DNA of 64,000 nt from contig CP159373.1 in the NCBI GenBank assembly GCA_032595685.2, forward strand, positions 951,001 through 1,015,000. The letters are read 5' to 3'. Both the position numbers and the translations under genes were made by a program. Numbering within the stretch: position 1 is the stretch's first letter; each line of letters starts with the position of its first letter. Shown here piece after piece: positions 27,981 through 35,784 of this stretch. The DNA is from Candidatus Electrothrix aestuarii. Its GTDB lineage: Bacteria > Desulfobacterota > Desulfobulbia > Desulfobulbales > Desulfobulbaceae. The notes beneath the pieces are model-generated. The model saw only the letters and a program-made list of their open reading frames with translations, was not told the DNA's origin and did no database searches.

Positions 27981-28211
27981 TTACATATGAGGGAAAACAG
28001 GGGACAAGGCTTCTAGAACCTGCGGGAGGGAACCAAATTTTTCCAGGGCATCCCGTGCTGCTTGTTTGCAGTCAGAGCGAGGAGTGCCTAAGGTCAAGAG
28101 AAGTTCAATGACCTCGGTGTCGGTCAGGGCCTCAATGCCCTTTTCCTGGAATTTATCCCGGAGCCGCTGGCGATGGCCTGCGGTATCTCCGGGGGAGGAT
28201 TTTGTGGTCAC
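27981..28211 (-). pseudogene. Truncated radC (UPF0758), N-terminal domain only
   Basis: A 76-residue frame that matches the N-terminal helix-hairpin-helix part of RadC/UPF0758 (HRQRLRDKFQEKGIEALTD, then ELLLTLGTPRSDCKQAARDAL). Normal RadC has about 220 residues, with a C-terminal JAB/MPN metalloprotease-like domain carrying the HxHPSG motif; this is absent, and the DNA to the tex start does not encode it in any frame. I read it as a 3'-truncated pseudogene, although the short product has no internal damage and could be a stand-alone DNA-binding domain. Confidence 0.7.
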
Positions 28212-28368
28212 GGTCAGGGGGATAGTTGAGTTACTCTGCGTGATAGAAATGACGGTATCCTGTCACGATCCCCCTGAATTTGCAAGATAAAATTACTAGT
28301 CAGCTGGATTTGTCTGATTTCGTTGCACTCAATCAAGACCTACCAAACTCATAAATCTATCCAGAAAA

Positions 28369-29427
28369 TCAGGAAAGAGTTGCCACATAATCATACAAGG
28401 CAAGATCTGCTTTAACTAATGGCAAGAGGATCTCTTTTATTTCAGCAGAATGTACATCATATAGCGGTTCTATTTTCGCCTTATTGAGCCGTTTTGGTTG
28501 TTCTACATAGCGAAACCCATTATCACGACAAAAAGAAGCTGCAAACTCTTTATATGATTCCGTTAAACCTACCCTCCTAAAGAGAGAACAATTTTTCTTT
28601 GCTACCTGTAGGTCTTCGTCACCAACTCTCGCTGGTCGATAATCAAGAAAATATCTTGTCTGTATATTATCAAAAAAATCAATTTCAAAGCCATCGAGAT
28701 TATCGACAAAATCTCGCAGCATCGTTTTGATATCCTTTTTTTTCAAGGCAAACTCCATTGCAAGCTTCTGCACCACAGGGGGATGCCTTTTATAGAAATC
28801 ACTTGATGTGTCAACCCCTACCCCTTTCACCCAATTCAGATGGGAATGCAAGTGTTTAAAGGGATCACGAAGAATAGTATAGTATATGAATCTGTCAGGA
28901 GGGTTCAGCTGAGCTAATTTTTCTAAGGACAAGTGCCCTGCTATATAATGATACCGCTCAAAGACCTCTGCTTTTTCATGCTGGATACCTTCAATATGGG
29001 TGATTGAAGAGCCTTCAGGAAAAAACTGCCTTGCATAGTAATTAAAAGAGGTGCCAGCAGTCTTGGGTATATGCATAAAAAAAATATTTGGCAGTTCGCC
29101 CTCACACACTTGCGCTATCTCGTTATACTCATAGCTTGCAAGTAAGCAAGGCACCAGACTCTTCATGTATATTTTTAAAGCAAGCCCTTCTTTCAGCTCG
29201 AAATTCTCAGGAAGGGCAAAGGTGAAGCCACATTTTCCTGTAGGATGTCCAGCTACATCGATGAGATCCTGCCTGAATTCATCATTTATCAATTCGCCTA
29301 TTAACTCTTCACCATAATAAACATGGAGAACTATGGGCCTCGTCGGAAATATCCTCCAGTAACACCATCCGGTTATTCTCTGCGTAGTGACTGTATCAAT
29401 TGCGTATTTGATGATTCTTTTTGCCAT
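28369..29427 (-). CDS. Sulfotransferase family protein
   Basis: A 352-residue protein with two parts. Residues ~10-100 form a small beta domain (ITGWCYWRIFPTRPIVLHVY, then GKCGFTFALPE) like those attached to glycosyltransferases and sulfotransferases that work on surface sugars. The rest is a Sulfotransfer_2-type domain with the PAPS 5'-phosphosulfate loop in FMHIPKTAGTSF and the later YTILRDPFKHLHSHL motif, where Arg and Ser contact the 3'-phosphate. It probably sulfates an extracellular polysaccharide. The frame extends to a TTG at 29436, but the ATG at 29427 is preferred. No partner genes flank it. Confidence 0.8.
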   Translation of the reverse strand: MAKRIIKYAIDTVTTQRITGWCYWRIFPTRPIVLHVYYGEELIGELINDEFRQDLIDVAGHPTGKCGFTFALPENFELKEGLALKIYMKSLVPCLLASYEYNEIAQVCEGELPNIFFMHIPKTAGTSFNYYARQFFPEGSSITHIEGIQHEKAEVFERYHYIAGHLSLEKLAQLNPPDRFIYYTILRDPFKHLHSHLNWVKGVGVDTSSDFYKRHPPVVQKLAMEFALKKKDIKTMLRDFVDNLDGFEIDFFDNIQTRYFLDYRPARVGDEDLQVAKKNCSLFRRVGLTESYKEFAASFCRDNGFRYVEQPKRLNKAKIEPLYDVHSAEIKEILLPLVKADLALYDYVATLS

Positions 29428-29691
29428 AGGGTTCAATTGCGTTCATTTGAGGCCTTTCCGCCTCTTTTTATCAAGTTTCACCTCAGTACTTCACGAGCTG
29501 CATCGAAACAGCTCCATAAGAGACACATTCTCTCGTTATTGTCCATATTTTTTTATAAGCTATTTACTCAGTATGTCGACTCATGTATCATAAACAATTT
29601 AACTGTGGCCTGCTGGTCGAAAAGGCAAAGCAGAGCCCTCAAGACTTGCCAATAAAGCAAAACCGCAAACACTTACCCCAAAAATATTACG

Positions 29692-29988
29692 ATGTTTATA
29701 CTTGGAAATTTCCTTTTGGCTCTGGCAAAACTTATTAATATTGTTTTTACGGCCTACACCTGGATTATCATTGCCCGGGCGGTTATATCCTGGGTCAATG
29801 CAGACCCCTACAACCCTATCGTCAGATTTCTTGTCCAGGTCACAGAACCGGTCCTAGAAAAAATTCGCCGCTACCTTCCTCCAATGGGAGGGCTTGACCT
29901 CAGCCCTATGATCCTCATTTTTGCCATTATCTTTCTGCAAAGCTTTCTTGTGCCAACACTCACCAGCATAGGAATGTCCATGCACTAA
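29692..29988 (+). CDS. YggT family membrane protein
   Basis: A 98-residue protein with two hydrophobic segments separated by the family signature AYTWIIIARAVISWVNADPYNPI and followed by PPMGGLDLSPMILIF. YggT proteins are small inner-membrane proteins linked in some bacteria to cell shape or osmotic stress; the exact role is unknown. It is followed after 19 bases by a DUF167 gene, the same pairing seen in many proteobacteria. Confidence 0.9.
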   Translation: MFILGNFLLALAKLINIVFTAYTWIIIARAVISWVNADPYNPIVRFLVQVTEPVLEKIRRYLPPMGGLDLSPMILIFAIIFLQSFLVPTLTSIGMSMH

Positions 29989-30007
29989 TCAGGCAACACC
30001 CTATCCC

Positions 30008-30298
30008 ATGCCCTACTTACAGACCCAGCCCGATGGCAGCCTGATGCTCTCTCTCTATGTCCAGCCCAGAGGTGGCCAAAATGCCATCGTTGGTCTCCAC
30101 GGAGAAGCAATCAAACTGCGGTTGAGTGCGCCCCCAGTGGATGGCAAGGCAAACAAGGCAATTATCGCTTTTTTTGCAAAGTCTTTAAAAATTCCCAAAT
30201 CTGCGGTAACTATTAAAAGCGGCTTACAGAGTCGCATGAAAAAGATTTTATTGTCTGGAGTGGATGAAGAGCAGGTTCGCGCCCTTATTAACGACTAA
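30008..30298 (+). CDS. DUF167/UPF0235 family protein (YggU-like)
   Basis: A 96-residue soluble protein of the UPF0235 family with its hallmark phrases VQPRGGQNAIVGLHGEA and SAPPVDGKANKAIIAFFAK and a late GLQSRMKKILLSG. The fold is a small alpha/beta domain; the function is not known. It directly follows the yggT gene on the same strand, as in E. coli. Confidence 0.92.
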   Translation: MPYLQTQPDGSLMLSLYVQPRGGQNAIVGLHGEAIKLRLSAPPVDGKANKAIIAFFAKSLKIPKSAVTIKSGLQSRMKKILLSGVDEEQVRALIND

Positions 30299-30362
30299 TC
30301 AAGCTCTCCTCTACTCTTTATCTTAAGATATTGCGCATAACAAGGTGGTAAGGAAAAAAGGT

Positions 30363-31835
30363 ATGGAAAAAAATCAGCTAAAGACTGTCACCGAGATTTT
30401 TTCCGAAGCATGGGATCTGTATAAAAGCAAGGCCGTTTCCATCGTGCTTGTTGCCATCATCTCTCTCCTTGTGAGCGCCCTTCTCCTCGTCGGAGGAGCA
30501 ACAGCAGCCTTTTTCGCCCTAGGTGGACAACCTTTCTTTGCAGGAGATCTTCGCGAACTCCTCATGAACCCAAAAGTCCTTGGAGCAGGCGTTCTCTTGC
30601 TCCTTTCGAGCATTCTCCTGGCTTCCTGGAGTCAAGCTGCTGTTCTTACGGCCACGGTTCGTCAGGACAGCAGCATCCCTGGTGTGCTCATAAAAAGCTG
30701 GAAATATGCCTTCCCCCTTCTCTGGATCACCAGCCTTTATGTCGGGATTATTACGGCAGGAATCACCCTCTTTGTTCTCCCGGGCCTGATACTCGCCTTA
30801 TCACTGTCCTTTTGTTTCTTCAGTATGGCAGATGAAAATCGGACAGGCATTGATGCTCTGCTTGCCAGCCGATTCTATGTGCGGGGACATTGGTGGAATA
30901 CCTTGTTCAAACTCCTGCTGGTCTGGATACCTGCGTTGTTCATCAACCTCATTCCTTTCCCCTTCGTCCCTCAAATCCTCACCTTGTTTTTCACACCCTT
31001 CCTGATGCTCTACACAGCAAGGGTGTACTCTGATCTCAAAGAATGCGCAGAGGAGAGCGAGCCCTCCCTTGGTTTAGGCTGGCTTTGGGTCCTTTTCGGT
31101 GTATTCGGATTTCTTCTTCCACTGCTTACGGTTATCGGTTCCATCGTGGCCCTTGGCCCCCAGCTCCCCGAGATCATCAAGCAGGTGCAAACAAACGCCA
31201 ATCAAGCTCTTGGCAGAGAGCTTTTCCCTCAGATTCAAGATGATTCCCGAAAAAATCTTGATAAAAAACCAGGCAAACCTCCGCTCGTCCGGCAACTCCC
31301 TTCTATAAATGGCTTTCTGGTCTGGCGAGACCCCATCGGAGACACCCACAATCCTCTTTTGGATATCAAAGAAGTTTCCGCAAAAGGAGAACAGGATAAC
31401 CTCATCCTTGCTATTACCATGATTCGGCCTTTTTCCGATTATTTCCTCTCTGTAAAACCAGGTAACTTTGACTCATTGGTCAGCTTTTACCTGGATACCG
31501 ACACCAATCGAGCAACAGGAGGTACGCCTTTTAAGCAAGACCAGAGAAGAAACGGATATGATCTGGATGTGCAGGTACAACTTGTCGTACAGCAAGGGAA
31601 GACTACATCTGGAAGGGCGGAAGCAAGCCTGTATCAGCTTTCTACCAATGAAAGAAGGTCTATTGGAACGTTGGATAAAAATGCTGTCACTGTATCCGGG
31701 GATACAGTGACAATTCGTGTACCTTATACGCAGTTGAAGGCCGCTTCCGGGGATATCATCAGAGTCTGCTATCAGGAAGCGGCACAGGAAAAGGGACGCG
31801 GCTTAGCCAAGGATAAATTGGTGCCGCTCAAATAA
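30363..31835 (+). CDS. Polytopic membrane protein with an extracytoplasmic C-terminal domain
   Basis: About 490 residues. The N-terminal ~270 residues carry six or so hydrophobic helices in the style of the membrane domain of glycerophosphoryl diester phosphodiesterases (LYVGIITAGITLFVLPGLIL). After the last helix (~GVFGFLLPLLTVIGSIVAL) comes a ~220-residue soluble domain with DTDTNRATGG and a mixed beta pattern, apparently without catalytic residues. I start at the ATG at 30363 instead of the GTG at 30345 because an AAGGA site lies before it. The function is unknown. Confidence 0.75.
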   Translation: MEKNQLKTVTEIFSEAWDLYKSKAVSIVLVAIISLLVSALLLVGGATAAFFALGGQPFFAGDLRELLMNPKVLGAGVLLLLSSILLASWSQAAVLTATVRQDSSIPGVLIKSWKYAFPLLWITSLYVGIITAGITLFVLPGLILALSLSFCFFSMADENRTGIDALLASRFYVRGHWWNTLFKLLLVWIPALFINLIPFPFVPQILTLFFTPFLMLYTARVYSDLKECAEESEPSLGLGWLWVLFGVFGFLLPLLTVIGSIVALGPQLPEIIKQVQTNANQALGRELFPQIQDDSRKNLDKKPGKPPLVRQLPSINGFLVWRDPIGDTHNPLLDIKEVSAKGEQDNLILAITMIRPFSDYFLSVKPGNFDSLVSFYLDTDTNRATGGTPFKQDQRRNGYDLDVQVQLVVQQGKTTSGRAEASLYQLSTNERRSIGTLDKNAVTVSGDTVTIRVPYTQLKAASGDIIRVCYQEAAQEKGRGLAKDKLVPLK

Positions 31836-31845
31836 AGGGCTCTTC

Positions 31846-32244
31846 TTACTTGTGGGTAACCGGATAACTGTTCATAAGCCACTCAGTCCAACCGCCGCTC
31901 AAGGCGTAAACATGCGTAAAACCCTTTTCCATGAGCTTCTGGGCCAATCGACCACTTGTCCCTAAGCCCTCACAAGCACAATAAAGTACCAGCGGGGTGT
32001 TTTTATGAAAGTTCTCCGCCCAAACATCTACTTTATCGCCTGGCAGGCGGATTGCACCAGGAATTTTATTATCACTGGCATCCCAATGATTATCACTGCG
32101 CACATCCAAAATCGTGTACTCATAGGAACCAAGCTTGGACTTCAGCTCTTCTTTGCTTATCGTTTGAATATCAGCGGAAAGTGCTTGGCTTGCACCACCT
32201 ATCCCCAGTAATACGGCAACGACGAGCAGCAGAATGTTTTTCAT
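31846..32244 (-). CDS. Exported single-domain rhodanese
   Basis: A 132-residue periplasmic sulfurtransferase-like protein. Residues 1-24 are a signal peptide (ending LSA). The rhodanese fold has TILDVRSDNHWD, KIPGAIRLPGD and the active-site loop LYCACEGLGTSGR, with Cys89 as the sulfur-carrying residue and a second Cys91 two positions on, then VYALSGGWTEW. Such proteins move sulfane sulfur. The start is set at 32244 where AAAGGAG precedes the ATG; the longer frame from 32280 has no ribosome site. A damaged or recoded paralogue lies immediately upstream on the same strand (32355-32666). Confidence 0.88.
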   Translation of the reverse strand: MKNILLLVVAVLLGIGGASQALSADIQTISKEELKSKLGSYEYTILDVRSDNHWDASDNKIPGAIRLPGDKVDVWAENFHKNTPLVLYCACEGLGTSGRLAQKLMEKGFTHVYALSGGWTEWLMNSYPVTHK

Positions 32245-32354
32245 GACATTTTCTCCTTTATAAAATAGTTGCTGATCCATTTACTTGTTGCTTACAGACT
32301 GTCTTGACTCATCAACAGGGCATGGGATGCTTCAACTACTGCAACCAGAAGAGC

Positions 32355-32666
32355 CTATTTCTTTTCCACAGGAAAATCACCAGCCCTCCATTGCCTCCAG
32401 CCCCCTTTCAGGACATAGACATCAGTAAAATCTCTTGCTACGAATTTGCGTGCCAAACTGGCACTGCCTCTTTCGTTCACTCATGAACAATAGAGAATCA
32501 TTGTATTATCCTTAGGTAAGGATGACGACCATTCATCAAAATTATCCCACGTCACCTGGATTGCGCCGGGGATTTTAAACTTACTACTGCTCCGGCCTCT
32601 TATTAAGCATCCAAGGGCCGTCCCGATGCAACATACTGATTTTATCTTCAATAAATACACATTCAC
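32355..32666 (-). pseudogene. Second rhodanese with in-frame TGA at the active-site loop (pseudogene or selenoprotein)
   Basis: One continuous frame, broken only by TGA at 32483-32481, reads KFKIPGAIQVTWDNFDEW, ILYCS, TGA, VNERGSASLARKFVARDF, then VYVLKGGWRQW and a final TAG. It aligns without gaps to the neighbouring rhodanese, and the TGA falls exactly on that protein's second active-site cysteine (YCAC against YCS-TGA). A hairpin with arms GTGCCA and TGGCAC and loop GTT begins 16 bases after the TGA (loop at 22 bases), which fits the published bacterial SECIS pattern. Against function: the N-terminal third is poorly rhodanese-like and no signal peptide is seen. Call: pseudogene more likely, selenoprotein possible. 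Confidence 0.6.
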
Positions 32667-32950
32667 TCTCTATCTACTAGCACTGTACAGTTTTCTACAT
32701 TGCATGTACAGTTTTTTTTACATTAAATTTTTAATCTTTTGTAAATAATTGCAACAGCGTGGCACACATCTCTATAACCAAGGCCAGGAAAGACCTCTCC
32801 TCCTGGCCTCGTTAGGGCAACGACCCAATATGGGTTCGATATGAATTTACTTTCTCGCAGAGCATAAAAAGGAAGAGATCGAAGTAAAACAAGAAAAGGA
32901 ACACTGAGCAAGGAAGCGATAATGACAAGGAGGGGGTAAAAAAAAGACAA

Positions 32951-33010
32951 AAAAACCCGCAAACCAATGAAGGCTGCGGGCTTAACGTCAACGTCAAAGG
33001 ACGAGATGGA
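32951..33010. repeat. Direct repeat, left copy of the tRNA-Leu terminator region
   Basis: Almost identical to 36541-36594, in the same orientation: the terminator stem (CCCGCAAACC...GGCTGCGGG), then TTAACGTCA and AAGGACGAGATGGA. This copy has an extra tandem ACGTCA. On the minus strand it still looks like a terminator with a T-run, but no gene ends here. The two copies bracket a 3.6-kb accessory block. Confidence 0.8.
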
Positions 33011-33133
33011 CTCGTAACCCTCTATTTTCCCTCTGTCAGTTCCTCATACAGGGCAAAAAGAAACTGCATCCTGTTCAGTTCGTTGGCAAAGGCTTGCCGC
33101 TTCTTGTGACGGCAGCTGAGCCTTAAAAAAACA

Positions 33134-33310
33134 GGCCCCGCCTTTAAAAGATGATAACTGTCCTTTTTATTCCAGACCCTCGGCATGAAAAGGTGACGAC
33201 TGTTTTTTTTAATTCCAAGCCCCCGCCTTTAAAAGAAGATGACTGTCCTTTTTATTCCAGGCCCTCGGTATTAAAAGATGATGACCGTTCTTTTAAATAT
33301 GGGCCTCCGG
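33134..33310. repeat. Degenerate ~42-bp tandem repeat
   Basis: Four to five units, each starting near CCCYCGSC and containing a form of AAAAGATGATGACTGTCCTT followed by a T-rich part and TTCCAG. Units start near 33136, 33176, 33218, 33261 and 33303. Alternate units (first and third; second and fourth) resemble each other most. A plus-strand frame across it shows a 14-residue periodicity, but units one and two are out of phase with it, so I do not call a gene. No spacers of CRISPR type are present. Confidence 0.65.
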
Positions 33311-33430
33311 TTTCTTTTCCTGACAGCCGGGTTGTACAAGGTAAGCCCCTGCTGTTTTCCTGTCGGGACATGGCGGATAATCCCCTGAAGGCTGTTTTTT
33401 CTACTGAACAACCTCAGCGTTCAGAATAGC

Positions 33431-33478
33431 TTGGCAGAGGATTATCCGGGTGCCGGGCACTGAGATTAAGGGAGGGGG
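33431..33478. repeat. Dispersed island repeat, copy 1
   Basis: CTTGGCAGAGGATTATCCGG and onward; related to the copies at 34960 and 35546. The common core is CAGNGGATYATCCGGG, a second CCGGGC, then TGRGATTRAGGG. It lies about 55 bases beyond the 3' end of the cassette formed by the TIR gene and its partner (minus strand). The inverted arms are less perfect in this copy. Confidence 0.7.
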
Positions 33479-33534
33479 GGGAATTTGACATAGCATCACA
33501 TTATGCGACGAAATATATAAGAAACGTAATGGTA

Positions 33535-33918
33535 TTAATGTGAAAATTTCAAAAAAGTTATATCACCCCAATCTTTCAAGGATTTGAAATTTTCTGAATC
33601 AGAATAATGGAATTTTAACCTTTTTATATCTTTTTTACTCAATGCCTTCTTCATGCTATGGAAATATGTTGCGCCAAAACCAATCACCTTGTCATGGTCA
33701 TGTAAAATTTGTTCTAACACTTTATAAATATTTTCTTCTGTATCTGCTCCCTTCACAAGAAGCAACCATAAAATTTTTGATATACCTATAGCTTTTTCCT
33801 TTTGAGAAGGGGTTATACATGCCTTTACTAAAGGAAATGAATACTTGTCAAACAACTCATTTATTTTTCTATCCTTTAAATATACTTTTTGGTGCCCAGA
33901 TTTTTTAGACTTGCTCAT
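33535..33918 (-). CDS. Hypothetical partner gene of the TIR protein
   Basis: A 127-residue basic, soluble, mostly helical protein that I do not recognise. It starts with a Lys/Ser-rich segment (MSKSKKSGHQKVYLKD) and contains a hydrophobic helix pattern in ISKILWLLLVKGADTEENI. No catalytic motif is visible. It begins 23 bases after the TIR gene stop on the same strand, with the same low GC content, so the two are probably one operon. It could be a regulator, inhibitor or sensor of the TIR protein; that is inference from position only. Confidence 0.65.
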   Translation of the reverse strand: MSKSKKSGHQKVYLKDRKINELFDKYSFPLVKACITPSQKEKAIGISKILWLLLVKGADTEENIYKVLEQILHDHDKVIGFGATYFHSMKKALSKKDIKRLKFHYSDSENFKSLKDWGDITFLKFSH

Positions 33919-33941
33919 TATAAGTACTCAAAATATTTTTT

Positions 33942-34955
33942 TTAATTATATAGTTCAGCGGCAAAACGTTTAAGCAATGGAGAAACTCCTTGTATAACCA
34001 TTCCACCCAACGTCCTTGTATAGCTGATCAAATTGTTATTGGCCAATTTCTGGAGAACATAATGTCGATATATTATATTGATATCGCCAAAATCAAGCTG
34101 CCCTTCTTTGGTGTTTACGAGTTCGCAAACAATAGTTTTCTCTATTTCTTCAATCTCAGGAACGCGTTCATTGATATAATAACTTACCCCATAACTGGTA
34201 AGATCAACGCTACAACGAAAACTTACAGGGCCAGGTATCCTTATGAGCTGCTTATGCGCCAATAATAATAACGATTCATTAAACGACTCTTTATCAATTT
34301 CGTACTTCATTGTACTGCAAAAAACACTATATGCAGAAATCTGGAATTCCTCATTCTTTTCTAAAGCTTTCTCACATATAGCATTAAATATTATGGAGTC
34401 TGTTTTTCCTAAAGAACTAAACGATATTATATCATTTGAGACATAATTTGGCGGAGGACCTAACGGCGGCTTATTAGTTTGACCAAAAATTGCCATGACA
34501 ATCTTTTCAAATTCATTCTGATATTCTTTTAATTCATTAATCTTAACCCATACCGTACTTTTTAATGGGGCTGGAATGTTACAATCATCAATTACTATTG
34601 GAATTAATCTTGCACCTTCTTCTATTTTTTTTACAACAGCTAAATCCAGCTCCTCTTTAACCCACTTCTTCTGGACACTGTTTTTTGACAGAACTATTAT
34701 AAATGCCTCAGCATTTTGGATACCTTCACAAAATATTTTCCTTACTAAACTATCACCAGGCATCATCTCCCATTGATCTACCCAGGCATCAACACCGCGA
34801 CCACGCAATTTTATTGCAAATTCAGTAACAAAACGCTCTTTATCATCCCAGGAATGGCTGATAAATACTTTATAGGTGAAGTCATCTGGAACTCCCTGAA
34901 TAACATAGTAATTATTGAAAACAAATTTATTAGTCGGTATCACAGGCCGTGTCAA
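33942..34955 (-). CDS. TIR-domain protein with a C-terminal winged-helix-like region
   Basis: About 338 residues. The N-terminal TIR domain (~27-160) opens YKVFISHSWDDKERFV and has the probable catalytic Glu of NADase TIRs in KKWVKEELDLAV, with FIIVLSKNSV before it. Bacterial TIR proteins of this type commonly deplete NAD+ or make cyclic ADP-ribose signals in anti-phage defence. The C-terminal ~150 residues look helical with a winged-helix feel (NIIYRHYVLQKLANNNLI) and may sense the trigger. The apparent start is TTG at 34955 next to AAGG; no ATG is available upstream of the domain. AT-rich, island-borne. It is not an obvious Thoeris pair, as no ThsA-like gene is present. Confidence 0.85.
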   Translation of the reverse strand: MTRPVIPTNKFVFNNYYVIQGVPDDFTYKVFISHSWDDKERFVTEFAIKLRGRGVDAWVDQWEMMPGDSLVRKIFCEGIQNAEAFIIVLSKNSVQKKWVKEELDLAVVKKIEEGARLIPIVIDDCNIPAPLKSTVWVKINELKEYQNEFEKIVMAIFGQTNKPPLGPPPNYVSNDIISFSSLGKTDSIIFNAICEKALEKNEEFQISAYSVFCSTMKYEIDKESFNESLLLLAHKQLIRIPGPVSFRCSVDLTSYGVSYYINERVPEIEEIEKTIVCELVNTKEGQLDFGDINIIYRHYVLQKLANNNLISYTRTLGGMVIQGVSPLLKRFAAELYN

Positions 34956-34959
34956 GCAC

Positions 34960-35014
34960 CTTGTCAGCGGATCATCCGGGCACCGGGCCGCTGGGATTGA
35001 GGGGGTGAAGAAAA
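34960..35014. repeat. Dispersed island repeat, copy 2
   Basis: Arms CAGCGG and CCGCTG form a perfect 6-bp stem around a loop ATCATCCGGGCACCGGG. It sits directly before the TIR start and 124 bases after the stop of the next upstream gene (35139-35495, minus strand). Confidence 0.8.
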
Positions 35015-35138
35015 GAGATGAAGGCTGGTTTTAACGGTATCTGCACAGGCGAAAAGATAGGCTGATAACCTTTCTTATGCGACTGAAACCCCCGGAATAA
35101 GCTGCTGACCCAGAGGCCGGTCATTCTTGAACCTGTTA

Positions 35139-35495
35139 TTATCCTTCGTCATCAATGACAATAGGTGTTCCCACGGTGTCCTCTACTACGGTATGACATT
35201 CGACAACAAACCACTCGTTGAACAGGTTCAACGTCCTCTTCTCTGGCCAGAGTTTCCTGTCAGCGTACCAGGATGTCAACTCTGCCTCAAAGAGGGTTTC
35301 ATAATTACGTTTTATCCAACGCTCAACATCCGTTGTATCCTCTGCATCTTCATCCGACACAAGATAGACTATCCCGTCATTATGTACGTTTTCTACCGTT
35401 ACACCTTGGCCTTCAGCAGAAGGATCAGCTTCATTTATCCATTCAACCGCTTTTTGCTTATATCTCAGAATGATTGCTGCTCTGTTAATAGTCAT
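35139..35495 (-). CDS. Hypothetical acidic protein
   Basis: A 118-residue soluble, acidic protein of unknown family. It begins MTINRAAIILRYKQKAVEWI, continues with an Asp/Glu-rich middle (DEDAEDTTDVERW) and a Trp-containing C-terminal half (LNLFNEWFVVECHTVVED). No export signal or catalytic motif is seen. GC content is closer to the core genome than that of the TIR gene. It is flanked on both sides by copies of the same hairpin repeat, so it appears to be a single-gene cassette of the island. Confidence 0.65.
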   Translation of the reverse strand: MTINRAAIILRYKQKAVEWINEADPSAEGQGVTVENVHNDGIVYLVSDEDAEDTTDVERWIKRNYETLFEAELTSWYADRKLWPEKRTLNLFNEWFVVECHTVVEDTVGTPIVIDDEG

Positions 35496-35545
35496 TTTTT
35501 ATAATACCTGTTTTTGTACATGTTTTATGCAAAGCTGTTGCGCAT

Positions 35546-35600
35546 CTTGTCAGCGGGTCATCCGGGCATCGGGTCGTTGAAGCTGAGGGAGTGGAAAAAG
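35546..35600. repeat. Dispersed island repeat, copy 3
   Basis: Same family as copies 1 and 2. Here the arms are CAGCGG and TCGTTG, which still pair with two G-U wobbles, so the stem is kept while the sequence drifts. That suggests selection for structure. It lies between the acidic protein gene and the META-domain gene. Confidence 0.75.
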
Positions 35601-35629
35601 GGAAGGAGGGGTAATGAGGTTGTACGGAC

Positions 35630-35698
35630 GCGGCTCAAGTCATTGATGCGGGCTTAGTGCGCCTTCATCAGGGCACTTCCTTAACAGACTTGAGCCGC
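35630..35698. other. Long inverted repeat, nested hairpin
   Basis: GCGGCTCAAGTC (35630-35641) and GACTTGAGCCGC (35687-35698) are perfectly complementary over 12 bases, with a 45-base interior that itself can pair TGATG with CATCA. It is not followed by a T-run. It lies between repeat copy 3 and the META-domain gene. A small RNA or a DNA recombination structure are both possible. Confidence 0.65.
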
Positions 35699-35784
35699 TG
35701 GCAGAGCAGGGGGGGGCTTTTCAATCGCATATCCAGCCAACGCGGGATAGTTGCTGCGGAATAAAAAAGAAGAAGGGCGAGCTC

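Noticed and set aside
33000-33050. Decayed second tRNA next to the left direct repeat
   Set aside because: A GGGTTACGAGTCC-like stretch recalls a T arm, but the stem does not pair and no acceptor or anticodon arm can be built.
33134-33310. The ~42-base repeats as a CRISPR array linked to the cmr operon
   Set aside because: No conserved repeat alternates with unique spacers; the whole unit drifts gradually, and the cmr genes are 27 kb away.
33151-33429. Plus-strand 92-codon frame over the tandem repeats
   Set aside because: The repeat units are not all in one phase, there is no ribosome site, and the product is low complexity. Reported as a repeat.
33942-34955. Thoeris system
   Set aside because: The TIR protein lacks a ThsA-like partner (SIR2/SLOG or membrane effector), and the adjacent gene has no such domain.
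33431-35600. Integron attC sites
   Set aside because: The cassette-like layout fits, but the GTTRRRY and RYYYAAC core sites could not be found at the repeats and no integrase is present. Kept only as a cassette-like array.
35630-35698. Retron non-coding RNA
   Set aside because: No reverse transcriptase gene is nearby on either strand.
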